Source: VRUE01 sp963817905
Lineage (GTDB): Bacteria; Actinomycetota; Thermoleophilia; Solirubrobacterales; 70-9
Length of the DNA: 64,000 nucleotides
Assembly: GCA_963817905.1 (NCBI GenBank)
Contig: CAWFPS010000002.1
Coordinates: forward strand, 992,001-1,056,000
Direction: 5' to 3'
Part shown: piece after piece, positions 16,434 to 23,707 of the stretch
Numbering within the stretch: position 1 is the stretch's first letter
Layout of the letters: each line of letters begins with the position of its first letter
The notes under the pieces: generated by a model
Told to the model about the DNA's origin: nothing
What the model saw: only the letters and a program-made list of their open reading frames with translations
The model's database searches: none
Program-made: the position numbers and the translations under genes

Positions 16434-17315
16434 GTGAACTGGGAGGATGCACTCGCAGCGTATGACCGGGATCTGAGGGGTCGCGGGGCGGCCGAGCGGA
16501 CGCGGCGGGCCTACGGGGTCGATCTCGGGCAGTTCGTCGAGTGGGTGGGGGAGCGAGCGCCCGGCGATGTCCGCCATCGCGACGTCCGCCGCTACGCCGC
16601 CGGGCTCTCCTCGGCGGGCGCCGCGCCGGCGACCGTGGCCCGCAAGCTGGCCGCGATCCGCGGGCTCTTCGACTACCTGGTTCGCACCGAGCGGGTCGGG
16701 CAGAACCCGGCCGACCTCGTCTCCAGCCCGAAGCGCGAAGAGAAGCTGCCGCGGGTGCTCTCGGCAGAACAGGTGCGGGAACTGCTGGAGCGGATTCCGG
16801 CGCACACGCCCTTGGAGCTGCGCGACCGCGCGATGCTCGAGCTGGCCTACTCGTGCGGGCTGCGCTGCGAGGAGATCGTCAACCTCGACCTCCGCGCGCT
16901 CGATTTCGAGACCGAGCAGCTGCGCGTGCTCGGCAAGGGATCGAAGGAGCGGTTGCTGCCGGTGGGGGAGCCGGCCCAGCGGGCGCTGCAGCGCTACGCC
17001 GAGCGCGGCCGTCACGCCCTGACGAGCGACCCGCGCGAGCAGGCGCTCTTCCTCTCCAAGAGCGGCCGCCGCCTCTCCAACTCCGATGTCACCCGTCGTC
17101 TCAACCTCTGGGTGCGCGAGGCGGCCCTGGCCGGCGGGGTGTCTCCGCACTCGCTGCGCCACAGCTTCGCCACCCACCTGCTCGAGGGCGGGGCGGACCT
17201 GCGGACGATTCAGGAGCTGCTCGGTCACGCCTCGATTTCGACCACACAGGTTTACACTCGGGTCGATGCGGCTCGTCTCCGTGACGCGTATGCGGCCACC
17301 CATCCGCGCGCATGA
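16434..17315 (+). CDS. Tyrosine recombinase XerC/XerD
   Basis: A 293-residue site-specific recombinase of the Xer type, which resolves chromosome dimers at dif. The SAM-like N-terminal domain is followed by the catalytic domain with the R of CGLRCEE, HSLRHSFATHLLEGG, LGHASISTT and the tyrosine of VYTR. The GTG at 16434 matches the usual N-terminus (NWEDALAAYDRDL). Its position next to a WhiG-like sigma gene and near dprA is typical of actinobacteria. XerC and XerD cannot be told apart by eye. Confidence 0.92.
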   Translation: MNWEDALAAYDRDLRGRGAAERTRRAYGVDLGQFVEWVGERAPGDVRHRDVRRYAAGLSSAGAAPATVARKLAAIRGLFDYLVRTERVGQNPADLVSSPKREEKLPRVLSAEQVRELLERIPAHTPLELRDRAMLELAYSCGLRCEEIVNLDLRALDFETEQLRVLGKGSKERLLPVGEPAQRALQRYAERGRHALTSDPREQALFLSKSGRRLSNSDVTRRLNLWVREAALAGGVSPHSLRHSFATHLLEGGADLRTIQELLGHASISTTQVYTRVDAARLRDAYAATHPRA

Positions 17316-17357
17316 GCCCAATAACTTGTCAGCGACCATAGGATTCAGCGGGAGTCG

Positions 17358-18134
17358 ATGGAAACCGGCGTAAAAGAGGTGGAGCTGCGCGACCTTTGGC
17401 GCCGCTACAAGGAAGAAGGCGACGCCAGCGCGCGCGAGCGTTTGGTCGTGGCCTACTCGCCGATGGTCAAGTTCGTCGCCGGCCGCCTCGGCGCCGGCCT
17501 GCCCTCGCACGTCGATGACGCGGACCTGATCTCCTACGGCCTGATGGGCCTGATTGGCGCGATCGAGCGCTTCGAGCCCGAGCGGGGGATCAAGTTCGAG
17601 ACCTTCGCGATGACCAGGATCCGGGGCGCGATCATCGACGAGCTGCGCTCGCTGGACTGGGTGCCGCGCTCGGTCCGCTCGCGCGCCCGTGAAATCGAGG
17701 CCGCCCAGGCAAAGCTCGAGCACGAACTGCAGCGGGCACCAACCGAGGCGGAGCTGGCCAAGCAGCTGGGCGTCGATGAGGACGAATTGCAGACCTCGCT
17801 GCTGGAGATTGCCAACTCCTCCGTCTACGCCCTCGATGAGCTCTGGACCGTCTCGGACTCCTCCGGCGACCAGGTCTCCCTGCTGGACACGATCTCCGAC
17901 CCGCGCGCCGAGGACCCGCAGGAGTCGCTGGCCTCGAGCGAGATCAAGGACCGCCTGACCGAGGCGATCTCCTCGCTGCCGGAGCGCGAGCAGCTCGTCG
18001 TCGCCCTCTACTACTACGAGAACCTAACCCTGCGCGAGATCGGCGAGGTCCTCGGCGTCACCGAGTCACGCGTCTCCCAGCTGCACACCAAGGCAGTGAT
18101 GCGGCTGAAGTCCGGCCTGCAGACTCCCGCCTGA
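17358..18134 (+). CDS. whiG: RNA polymerase sigma factor, WhiG/FliA family
   Basis: A 258-residue sigma factor with regions 2, 3 and 4. Region 2 shows HVDDADLISYGLMGLIGAIERF and the -10 recognition helix around KFETFAMTRIRGAIIDELR; SLDWVPRSVR starts region 3. Region 4 carries ENLTLREIGEVLGVTESRVSQLHTKAV. The family controls sporulation in Streptomyces and motility in flagellated bacteria. Location near dprA and xer matches whiG of other actinobacteria, so I use that name. The ATG at 17358 follows a gggagtcg ribosome site. Confidence 0.9.
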   Translation: METGVKEVELRDLWRRYKEEGDASARERLVVAYSPMVKFVAGRLGAGLPSHVDDADLISYGLMGLIGAIERFEPERGIKFETFAMTRIRGAIIDELRSLDWVPRSVRSRAREIEAAQAKLEHELQRAPTEAELAKQLGVDEDELQTSLLEIANSSVYALDELWTVSDSSGDQVSLLDTISDPRAEDPQESLASSEIKDRLTEAISSLPEREQLVVALYYYENLTLREIGEVLGVTESRVSQLHTKAVMRLKSGLQTPA

Positions 18135-18185
18135 GAAAGTCATCGCAGCCACCTCCTGAACCGGCCGGTGCCGTGCCCGGTGAAC

Positions 18186-18191
18186 TAGCTT
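18186..18191 (+). promoter_or_regulatory. Candidate -10 box upstream of the 18.2-kb operon
   Basis: TAGCTT lies six bases before the GTG at 18198 and fits a leaderless transcript. Confidence 0.35.
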
Positions 18192-18197
18192 TCAGCC

Positions 18198-18620
18198 GTG
18201 AGCATCTACCAGCGCGATCCAGCCGCCCCGGGGGCCAACGTGAGGCGGCGGCAGGTGGAAGCGCCGGGCAGCAGGCTCGAGCGCGCCGTGGTCCGTTTCA
18301 ACGCCAGCGACGCAGCTCGCACGGTGGCCGGCCTGACCCGCAGTCTGGGGCAGCCGACGGTCTCCGTCGGCGCCGCGGCGGGCTCGTCCAGTGAGGTGAG
18401 GATCACCGTCGCCTGGGAGCTCTGCTGGTACCAGTGGGGCGTCGACGTCAGCGAAGCGAAGCGGCCGGTCGTTGAGATCGGCAGGGGTGAGGACGTGGAG
18501 CAGCTCGACCGCTCGGCCCGGCACTGGAATGCGAGCGTGGGGGACGGGGCGCAACTGGTCTTTGGCGCGGCGGGCGTGCCGCTGCGGCGCCGGCGCATCG
18601 GTTGGCTGAGGCGCAGGTGA
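18198..18620 (+). CDS. Conserved hypothetical protein upstream of an RNase H gene
   Basis: A 140-residue protein with an N-terminal basic part and a C-terminal half of alternating strands (RITVAWELCWYQWGVDVSE). I do not recognise a domain. The GTG start at 18198 lies just downstream of a TAGCTT box, and the stop overlaps the start of the RNase H-type gene by four bases (GTGA), so the two are coupled. No signal peptide or membrane segment is visible. Confidence 0.65.
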   Translation: MSIYQRDPAAPGANVRRRQVEAPGSRLERAVVRFNASDAARTVAGLTRSLGQPTVSVGAAAGSSSEVRITVAWELCWYQWGVDVSEAKRPVVEIGRGEDVEQLDRSARHWNASVGDGAQLVFGAAGVPLRRRRIGWLRRR

Positions 18621-19012
18621 AGGTTGTCGTCAACGTCGACGGGGGTGCACGTGGCAACCCCGGCCCGGCGGCGATCGCCGCGGTGGTTCAGGACCCGGGC
18701 GGCGAGGTCTTGGAGGAGCGCGGCGAGAGGATCGGCCGGGCGACCAACAACGTGGCCGAGTACAAGGCCCTGCTGCTCGGGATCGAGCGCGCCGCAGCGC
18801 TCGGCGCCGGGGAGCTGGAGCTGGTCGGAGACTCCGAGTTGATCGTCAAGCAGGTCAAAGGCGAGTACAAGGTCAAGGACCCGACCATGCGCGAACTCCA
18901 CGCCCAGGTAAAGGCCGCCCTGCGCGACTTCGAGAGCTGGTCGATCCGCCACGTCCGCCGCGAGCACAACGCCGAGGCCGACCGCCTCGTAAACGCCGCC
19001 CTCGACGCCTGA
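18617..19012 (+). CDS. RNase HI-type ribonuclease (RVT_3 family)
   Basis: A 131-residue RNase H-fold protein. It starts MKVVVNVDGGARGNPGPAAIA, giving the first catalytic Asp, with Glu in NNVAEYKALLLGIE, Asp in VGDSELIVKQVKGEYK, and a final AEADRLVNAALD with the fourth acidic residue. It degrades RNA in RNA-DNA hybrids and complements the RNase HII at 3.6 kb. GTG at 18617 overlaps the previous stop. Confidence 0.9.
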   Translation: MKVVVNVDGGARGNPGPAAIAAVVQDPGGEVLEERGERIGRATNNVAEYKALLLGIERAAALGAGELELVGDSELIVKQVKGEYKVKDPTMRELHAQVKAALRDFESWSIRHVRREHNAEADRLVNAALDA

Positions 19013-19171
19013 GCGAACTCCCGCCGAGCCAACGACCCGTTTGGCGCCAGGACCGCGGCGAGGAGGGAGGGAATCGCCGCGGCCCGAGGCGTCAACGAGC
19101 AAGAACACAGTCTACCAAATATTAAGTAGCCAGCCAAAGAGGCCAGCCAGGGGAACCCGCCACCCCACAGC

Positions 19172-19177
19172 TATACT
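19172..19177 (+). promoter_or_regulatory. Candidate -10 box of tRNA-Gly
   Basis: TATACT is the closest match to a consensus -10 hexamer seen in this part of the window and lies ten bases before the first base of the tRNA. Confidence 0.5.
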
Positions 19178-19187
19178 GGCCGCTCGC

Positions 19188-19261
19188 GCGGCTGTAGCTC
19201 AGCTGGCTAGAGCGTCTGCTTGCCATGCAGAAGGTCGTGGGTTCGAATCCCATCAGCCGCT
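19188..19261 (+). tRNA. tRNA-Gly, anticodon GCC
   Basis: The acceptor stem GCGGCTG (19188-19194) pairs with CAGCCGC (19254-19260). The anticodon stem TCTGC/GCAGA encloses the loop TTGCCAT, giving anticodon GCC, which reads glycine GGC. The T arm contains GGTTCGAATCC. The discriminator base is T (19261), as usual for bacterial tRNA-Gly; CCA is not encoded. An island of accessory genes begins just downstream, so the 3' end could be an attachment site, though I found no repeat of it. Confidence 0.95.
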
Positions 19262-19334
19262 TTTTCGCGAATCCCCTGCACAGGCGTAACTCGCCTTCCG
19301 CAGCGGACACTGGAACCTTCCCCCCGCATCGCCT

Positions 19335-19362
19335 CCATTTCGGGAACTAGTTCCCGAAATGG
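19335..19362 (+). repeat. 28-bp perfect palindrome
   Basis: The half-site ccatttcgggaact (19335-19348) is followed directly by its reverse complement (19349-19362). A further pair, cgcatc (19325-19330) and gatgcg (19367-19372), flanks it at equal distance, so the dyad spans 48 bases. It is a strong candidate for a dimeric regulator operator. Confidence 0.85.
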
Positions 19363-19455
19363 CCCAGATGCGCGGCGATTAGCGCCGATTGCGGTCGATC
19401 TCGCCTCGCTTTCGCGAGGCGGCCGAGCTAGCGTCGCCAGCGCCAAGACATAAGT

Positions 19456-19507
19456 GCCCCGGCGGCGGTTAGAACGCCCCGGGGCCGGCACCGAAGACAT
19501 AGCTTCG
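19456..19507 (+). promoter_or_regulatory. GC-rich hairpin leader, copy 1
   Basis: gccccgg (19456-19462) pairs with ccggggc (19479-19485), and a short spacer containing ccggcaccgaa leads to an ATG at 19508. A similar hairpin and spacer occurs at 56987 in the conjugative element, also ending at an ATG. It could be a transcriptional or translational control leader. Confidence 0.4.
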
Positions 19508-19589
19508 ATGCAAGCGAAACGCTACTCGCCAAAGTCGTTCGACGGCGACATCGCGGTGGCCTTCGGTGCCCGACGAGAGGAGGGGCGCC

Positions 19590-19988
19590 GTGCCCGAGAC
19601 CATCATCACCATCAACCGCGAGCAGCGAGACGGGCTCTACGAACTGGTTCGCAACCACCTCGGCTCTGTCGGGGACCTCTGGGACGCGTTGGAGCGCGAC
19701 AAGGACTTCGCCAAGGCCGCGAGGCTCGGGCTGGAGTTCAGCGAAGACTTCGAGTTGCTGGAGGACATCGGCTGGGGCGAGGAAGAGGGCCGCGAGGGCT
19801 TCGAGCTGACGATGGCCGTCCACGACCTGATGGAAGTGCTCCGGCGCCTTCACGCCGAAGCCGCGACGGTCCTCGCCGGGGCCGAGGGCGAGGAGGACGC
19901 CGAGACCAACGAGCGCTTCCGGCGGGGAGCCGGAGCCTGCCAGCGGGTCCTCGCCGATCTCGACCCGGGAGCGGGCGAGCGAGCATGA
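19590..19988 (+). CDS. Accessory protein with a domain repeated in the next gene
   Basis: A 132-residue acidic, helical protein (MPETIITINREQRDGLYEL...). Its core, with LGLEFSEDFELLEDIGW and FELTMAVHDLMEVLRRLH, is related to the first third of the next protein, so the pair arose by duplication. The role is unknown; similar small proteins occur in actinobacterial mobile elements. The GTG at 19590 is chosen because gaggagggg precedes it at good spacing. The stop overlaps the next ATG by four bases. Confidence 0.7.
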   Translation: MPETIITINREQRDGLYELVRNHLGSVGDLWDALERDKDFAKAARLGLEFSEDFELLEDIGWGEEEGREGFELTMAVHDLMEVLRRLHAEAATVLAGAEGEEDAETNERFRRGAGACQRVLADLDPGAGERA

Positions 19989-21061
19989 GCGCCACGACGC
20001 TCACGATCAGCGGGGGCGAGCGCGACACGCTGCACGGCCTGATGCTCCATCGCCTCTTTGTCCTCGGCGAGGAGCCGGTCGAACTGGCAAGGATCGAGGG
20101 CGTCAGCATCGAGCAGCTCGGCGAGGAGTTCGGCGAAGACCTGCGGCTGATGCAGGATCTTGGCTGGCTCTTCGAGAGCGACTCGGAGACCGTCGAGCTG
20201 ACGATGCCGACCGACGAGCTGGTGCGGACGCTGAAGCGGCTGCGCCGCGACGCCCGGCGCGCCCCTTGCGAAGAGCGGCGCGAGCGCGAGCCCGACGAGA
20301 GCGATGACGAGCGCTGGCAGCGCTTCAGGTGCGGCGTCGAGGTGTGCGAGGCGCTGTTGGCTCGTCTTGACAACCAGGCGGATCGGGTCGAGGCGAAGGG
20401 GCCGAGCCAGGAGCCCTGCCCGGCGAATGCCACCGCCGGGCAAGAGCTGGGGCCTCACACCCCCGTCGACGACATCTTGATCCTCGCCGCGGCCGAGCGC
20501 GCCGTGCTGCACGAGCAGGAAGAGACCGTCTTGACCTCGGTGCTCACCAATCACCTCGGCTTCGAAGCCGTTCCCGAGACGAACAAGCACCTCTGGCCGC
20601 GGCTCGAAGAGCTGCGACGCGCCGGCCTGTCGACCGTCACCGAGCGGCGAGGCGAGCCGTTCTGGGGCCTGACCACGGTCGGCCGCGAGCGGCTGGAGGC
20701 CGAGTGCGAGGCAGGTCGGGTCGGCGAGCTGCCCGAGGCGCCCCAGCATCGCGCCTGGCGGCACGCGCGCGTCGAGGCGGCCGTGCGGATCGAAGGCTTC
20801 AGGGACGAACTGACCGACGCCGCTCAACAAGCCTACGACCTCCTTCATCAGCGCCAGTGGGTGACCTCAGAGGAATGGTTCGAGCTGAGCGAGCGCCTGC
20901 GTTGGGCCTCGTGGCGCCTGGCGTCGGCCACCTACTGCCTGACCGAGTGGCCTGAGCCCGACGACGCCCTGCCCGACCCCGACGAAAGCCCTGGGCCGCG
21001 TCCCGGGCGGCGCACGACCTCAGCCTGGAACCGAAGCACCGAGAGCAAGGAGGAACCATGA
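19985..21061 (+). CDS. Accessory protein with repeated acidic domain and winged-helix-like C-terminal part
   Basis: A 358-residue protein. Residues 1-115 match the preceding protein (LTISGGERDTLHGL, LGEEFGEDLRLMQDLGW, VELTMPTDELVRTLKRLRRDA). Residues about 158-225 (VDDILILAAAERAVLHEQ... to WGLTTVGRERLEAE) resemble a winged-helix DNA-binding domain. The tail is Pro- and Asp-rich. It may be a regulatory or replication-linked protein of an integrated element. The ATG overlaps the previous stop and the TGA overlaps the next ATG, so it sits inside a coupled operon. Confidence 0.65.
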   Translation: MSATTLTISGGERDTLHGLMLHRLFVLGEEPVELARIEGVSIEQLGEEFGEDLRLMQDLGWLFESDSETVELTMPTDELVRTLKRLRRDARRAPCEERREREPDESDDERWQRFRCGVEVCEALLARLDNQADRVEAKGPSQEPCPANATAGQELGPHTPVDDILILAAAERAVLHEQEETVLTSVLTNHLGFEAVPETNKHLWPRLEELRRAGLSTVTERRGEPFWGLTTVGRERLEAECEAGRVGELPEAPQHRAWRHARVEAAVRIEGFRDELTDAAQQAYDLLHQRQWVTSEEWFELSERLRWASWRLASATYCLTEWPEPDDALPDPDESPGPRPGRRTTSAWNRSTESKEEP

Positions 21062-21339
21062 TCAAGACCAAGGCGAAAGCAAAGCCGAAACCCAACGGCA
21101 AACCGACCGAGGCGAAATCGAAAGACGGGCGCCTGGGACCGGGCCAGCTCGACAAGCTCGTCCTCGCCTACATGCGCGAGCACGAGGGCGAGGCGCCGCA
21201 CACCGCCAGCGCGATCGGCAAGGGGATCGGGCGCTCCAGCGGTGCCGTAGCCAATTGCCTGGCCCGGCTGGAGAAGGCAAAAGAGGTGCAGCTGGCGCGG
21301 CCAAAACCCCGCGCCTACAAGCTGAAGGGAGCGCGGTAG
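21058..21339 (+). CDS. Small winged-helix DNA-binding protein
   Basis: A 93-residue protein with a Lys/Pro-rich N-terminus (about 25 residues) and a winged-helix domain: LDKLVLAYMREHEGE, then TASAIGKGIGRSSGAVANCLARLEKA as the helix-turn-helix, then a wing with PRAYKL. It probably regulates the local operon or takes part in element maintenance. It is coupled to the upstream gene through ATGA at 21058-21061. Confidence 0.65.
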   Translation: MIKTKAKAKPKPNGKPTEAKSKDGRLGPGQLDKLVLAYMREHEGEAPHTASAIGKGIGRSSGAVANCLARLEKAKEVQLARPKPRAYKLKGAR

Positions 21340-21341
21340 CG

Positions 21342-21773
21342 ATGGGCGGGTGGAGGTGCCGGGCCGGAAGCCGGCCTCCGCGCAGGACGCCGTTCCCCGA
21401 GCCGACGCCGCCCGGTCTGAACCACCTGGTGGTGACCGGCACCCTGGCGGCGCCTCCGTTGGAGGCGGAGAGCCCCCGCGACGGCGACGCGGTCACGCTG
21501 CTGCGGCTCACCTTCCCGGTTCGCGACCCCGATCGACCGCAGGATCTCTGGACCTGGGCGAGCTGCGAGGTGGAAGTCCCTCGCTCGCTCGCTGTCGGGC
21601 ACCGCGTCGAGGATTTACAGGTGGGAGCGCCCGTGCTCGCTGGCGGCCAGCTCAGCGAGCGCGACATCGACGAGCACAACGGACGGCGCGGCGTGATCCT
21701 CGCTGGGATCGTCCACCCGGGCGATCCCCCACCTGACTATCCGCCACATCTGTTCGTCGTCGGCGATGACTGA
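21342..21773 (+). CDS. Single-stranded-DNA-binding-like OB-fold protein
   Basis: A 143-residue protein resembling SSB: NHLVVTGTLAAPP, then LLRLTFPVRD, then LWTWASCEVEVPRSLA, then VGAPVLAGGQLSERDID with a final GRRGVILAGIV strand. These match the five-strand OB fold that binds ssDNA. There is no acidic C-terminal tip apart from VVGDD, which could still act as a partner-binding tail. It fits a plasmid-like or conjugative remnant. The ATG at 21342 is two bases after the previous stop. Confidence 0.6.
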   Translation: MGGWRCRAGSRPPRRTPFPEPTPPGLNHLVVTGTLAAPPLEAESPRDGDAVTLLRLTFPVRDPDRPQDLWTWASCEVEVPRSLAVGHRVEDLQVGAPVLAGGQLSERDIDEHNGRRGVILAGIVHPGDPPPDYPPHLFVVGDD

Positions 21774-21789
21774 CGGACGCCCGCCGATC

Positions 21790-21888
21790 GCGATTCTCCG
21801 AGGGCCGAGGCGCAGGCCACAGGGAGGGGCGGAGAGCCGTGCTGAGCACGGCGCCCTCCGCTTCCTGCTTCGGCCCTCGGAAAATCGC
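21790..21888 (+). repeat. Large imperfect inverted repeat (99 bp)
   Basis: gcgattctccgagggccga (21790-21808) matches the reverse complement of 21870-21888 with one mismatch. Between the arms, gccgtg/cacggc forms an inner hairpin. The structure fills the gap between the SSB-like gene and the multi-HTH gene (21774-21927). It could be a terminator, an origin-type structure or an element end. Confidence 0.75.
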
Positions 21889-21927
21889 ATCGGGGGCTGA
21901 GCCCGGCCGAGATACCGGAGTAGGCCA

Positions 21928-23673
21928 GTGCTGGAACAGCTCCAATGCGTCGTCTGCGGCAGGGAGCTGATCCACATTGGACCGGCCAGTTCACCCGAGC
22001 GGTGCGAGGACTGCATCCCGCAGACCGGCTCTGGCAGTCCGTTCCACGAGCAGGTGGTCGCCAACCTCCATCGTCTGCGGCTCGACGCCGGCCTGAGCGT
22101 CGACACGGTCGCCCAGCGAGCCGCGATCAGGGCCAGCGACGTCTCGCAGCTCGAACGCGGCGTGGCGGGCGAACCGGGGGTGATGAAGGCGCTGCGTCTC
22201 GTCCACGCGCTCGGGGTGCCAATCGACGCGCTGGTCGAGCGCGTGTATTGGGACCGAGGCGAGATTGCCGCGAGTCCCGGCAAGCGGCGACCGCCATCGG
22301 AGCGCCTCTCGGGGTTCTTCCACGTCCTACCGTCGAATATGCCCGTCTTCGAACCGACGCCGCCTCGAGTGATTACCCGCCGAGACGAAGTGGCGTGGAT
22401 CGTTGGGGAGAACGTGCGGATAGCGCGCCAACGGCGCCACCGCACCCAGGTCGAGCTGGCCGAAGCCGCCGGCCTCAGCAAGTCCGGTCTCTCGCTGATC
22501 GAACGAGGCATCCGCGAGACGACGCTCGGGACGCTGCTCTCGCTCGCGCGTGCGCTCGAAGTAACGCCGGGCTTCCTGTTTCGCGGCCTTGCCTGGAGGC
22601 CGCAAATCCCCCGTCCTTCGGAGTGTTGCGGTGCCCGTCGACACTCCGCTGGCGAACTCGACGGCCCGATCAAGCGCATGTGGGGAGAAGGCAAGACCGC
22701 CAGGCAGATCGGCGAGGCGCTGGGCATCCCGACCGGAAGCGTCTCGGCGATCGTCCACCGGCTGCGCGAGCGTGGTGCCGGTCTCCAGCACCGTCGTCGG
22801 CCGACGACTCCCTCGCAGCGGCAAGCGCGGCGTCGACGCAAGGACTGTCAGCCCGCCCAGAGTGATCGGCGTGCCCCGGAGCCGGCTGCGGTCGATTCCC
22901 GGCGAGACCGAGCCTCGCGCGCCGACGTGGGTGCCCAGATCGGCTCCAACTTGGAGTTCCACCGTCTCCGAGCGGGTCTCACCTTCAGGCAGCTCGGCGA
23001 AGCTACGGAGACCGACCACACCTTCCTTTACCGAATCGAGAAGAGTGGGCATACGCCCCAGCTCTCCCTGATCGTGAAACTGGCCGGGAGCCTGAACGTC
23101 GTTTGCGAGAGCATCACGTCGGGCATCGCCTGGGAGCCGGCCGCCCGGGCGTTCTTCCTTGTGAGGTCTGATCCCGACGGGCGGGAGCTGCCGGCTGTGC
23201 TGCTTGGGCGAGAGGTGCTGCGGGCGCGAAGACGACTCGGACTCTCCCAGCAAACCCTCGCCGATCGGGCCTTGATGAGCCGCAGCGAGGTCGGCGACTT
23301 CGAGCGCGGCAAGCGCGACTTCAGGCTCTTTTCCGCCGTGAGGATCGCAAGCGCGTTGGAAGTCGACATCGCTGAGCTGTTTTCAGCCCTCGTGGATTGG
23401 TATGTGCGGCCACTGTCGGCGCCCGAATACGCACACGGCGATCAACCGCCGAGCAAATCCGAGCGAGATACGCTGCTCGTGCGACTCTGGCGCGAGGGAA
23501 AGCCAGAAAGGGAGATCGCCGAGGCGCTCGACCTCGCCGCTGTGGCTGTGGGGCCGTATGTCCGCGAACTTCGCGACGCGGGCATCGATCTTCCCTACCG
23601 CCGACCCCCTCGCAGCATTGCCGAGAAGTCGGCGCGTCGTAGGCGGCGCCCGCCCCTGCCGGTGCGCGACTGA
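21928..23673 (+). CDS. Multi-helix-turn-helix protein (four XRE domains plus two extra HTH units)
   Basis: A 581-residue protein. A Cys4 cluster at residues 7-29 (CVVC...CEDC) may bind zinc. XRE/Cro-CI domains are visible at about residues 44-106, 158-222, 337-402 and 426-490, with recognition regions such as TQVELAEAAGLSKSGLSLIE and SQQTLADRALMSRSEVGDFE. After each pair lies a shorter HTH unit (IKRMWGEGKTARQIGEALGI near 248, LVRLWREGKPEREIAEALDL near 517). The layout is therefore two tandem copies of XRE-XRE-HTH. The target and role are unknown. GTG at 21928 starts just before the Cys cluster. Confidence 0.8.
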   Translation: MLEQLQCVVCGRELIHIGPASSPERCEDCIPQTGSGSPFHEQVVANLHRLRLDAGLSVDTVAQRAAIRASDVSQLERGVAGEPGVMKALRLVHALGVPIDALVERVYWDRGEIAASPGKRRPPSERLSGFFHVLPSNMPVFEPTPPRVITRRDEVAWIVGENVRIARQRRHRTQVELAEAAGLSKSGLSLIERGIRETTLGTLLSLARALEVTPGFLFRGLAWRPQIPRPSECCGARRHSAGELDGPIKRMWGEGKTARQIGEALGIPTGSVSAIVHRLRERGAGLQHRRRPTTPSQRQARRRRKDCQPAQSDRRAPEPAAVDSRRDRASRADVGAQIGSNLEFHRLRAGLTFRQLGEATETDHTFLYRIEKSGHTPQLSLIVKLAGSLNVVCESITSGIAWEPAARAFFLVRSDPDGRELPAVLLGREVLRARRRLGLSQQTLADRALMSRSEVGDFERGKRDFRLFSAVRIASALEVDIAELFSALVDWYVRPLSAPEYAHGDQPPSKSERDTLLVRLWREGKPEREIAEALDLAAVAVGPYVRELRDAGIDLPYRRPPRSIAEKSARRRRRPPLPVRD

Positions 23674-23707
23674 TCGGCCCTTGAGCCTCGATACTGTCGA
23701 GACCAGG

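Larger units (their letters stand above)
19262..19589 (+). other. Intergenic region with palindrome and hairpins
   Basis: No convincing gene lies here. The region holds a 28-bp perfect palindrome (19335-19362), a cgcctcgc/gcgaggcg stem-loop around 19410-19430, and a GC-rich hairpin leader (19456-19485) before a short frame that starts with ATG at 19508. The regulatory density suggests the boundary and control region of an accessory island. Confidence 0.6.

Noticed and set aside
19340..19357. The palindrome core GGAACTAGTTCC as a LexA box
   Set aside because: Actinobacterial LexA sites need GAAC and GTTC four bases apart; here they are two apart and the palindrome is much longer.
19454..19984. 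A frame open from 19454 through the second accessory gene to 21061
   Set aside because: The upstream part is Arg-rich with poor codon bias and overlaps the well-supported 19590-19988 gene; it is the shifted frame of that gene.
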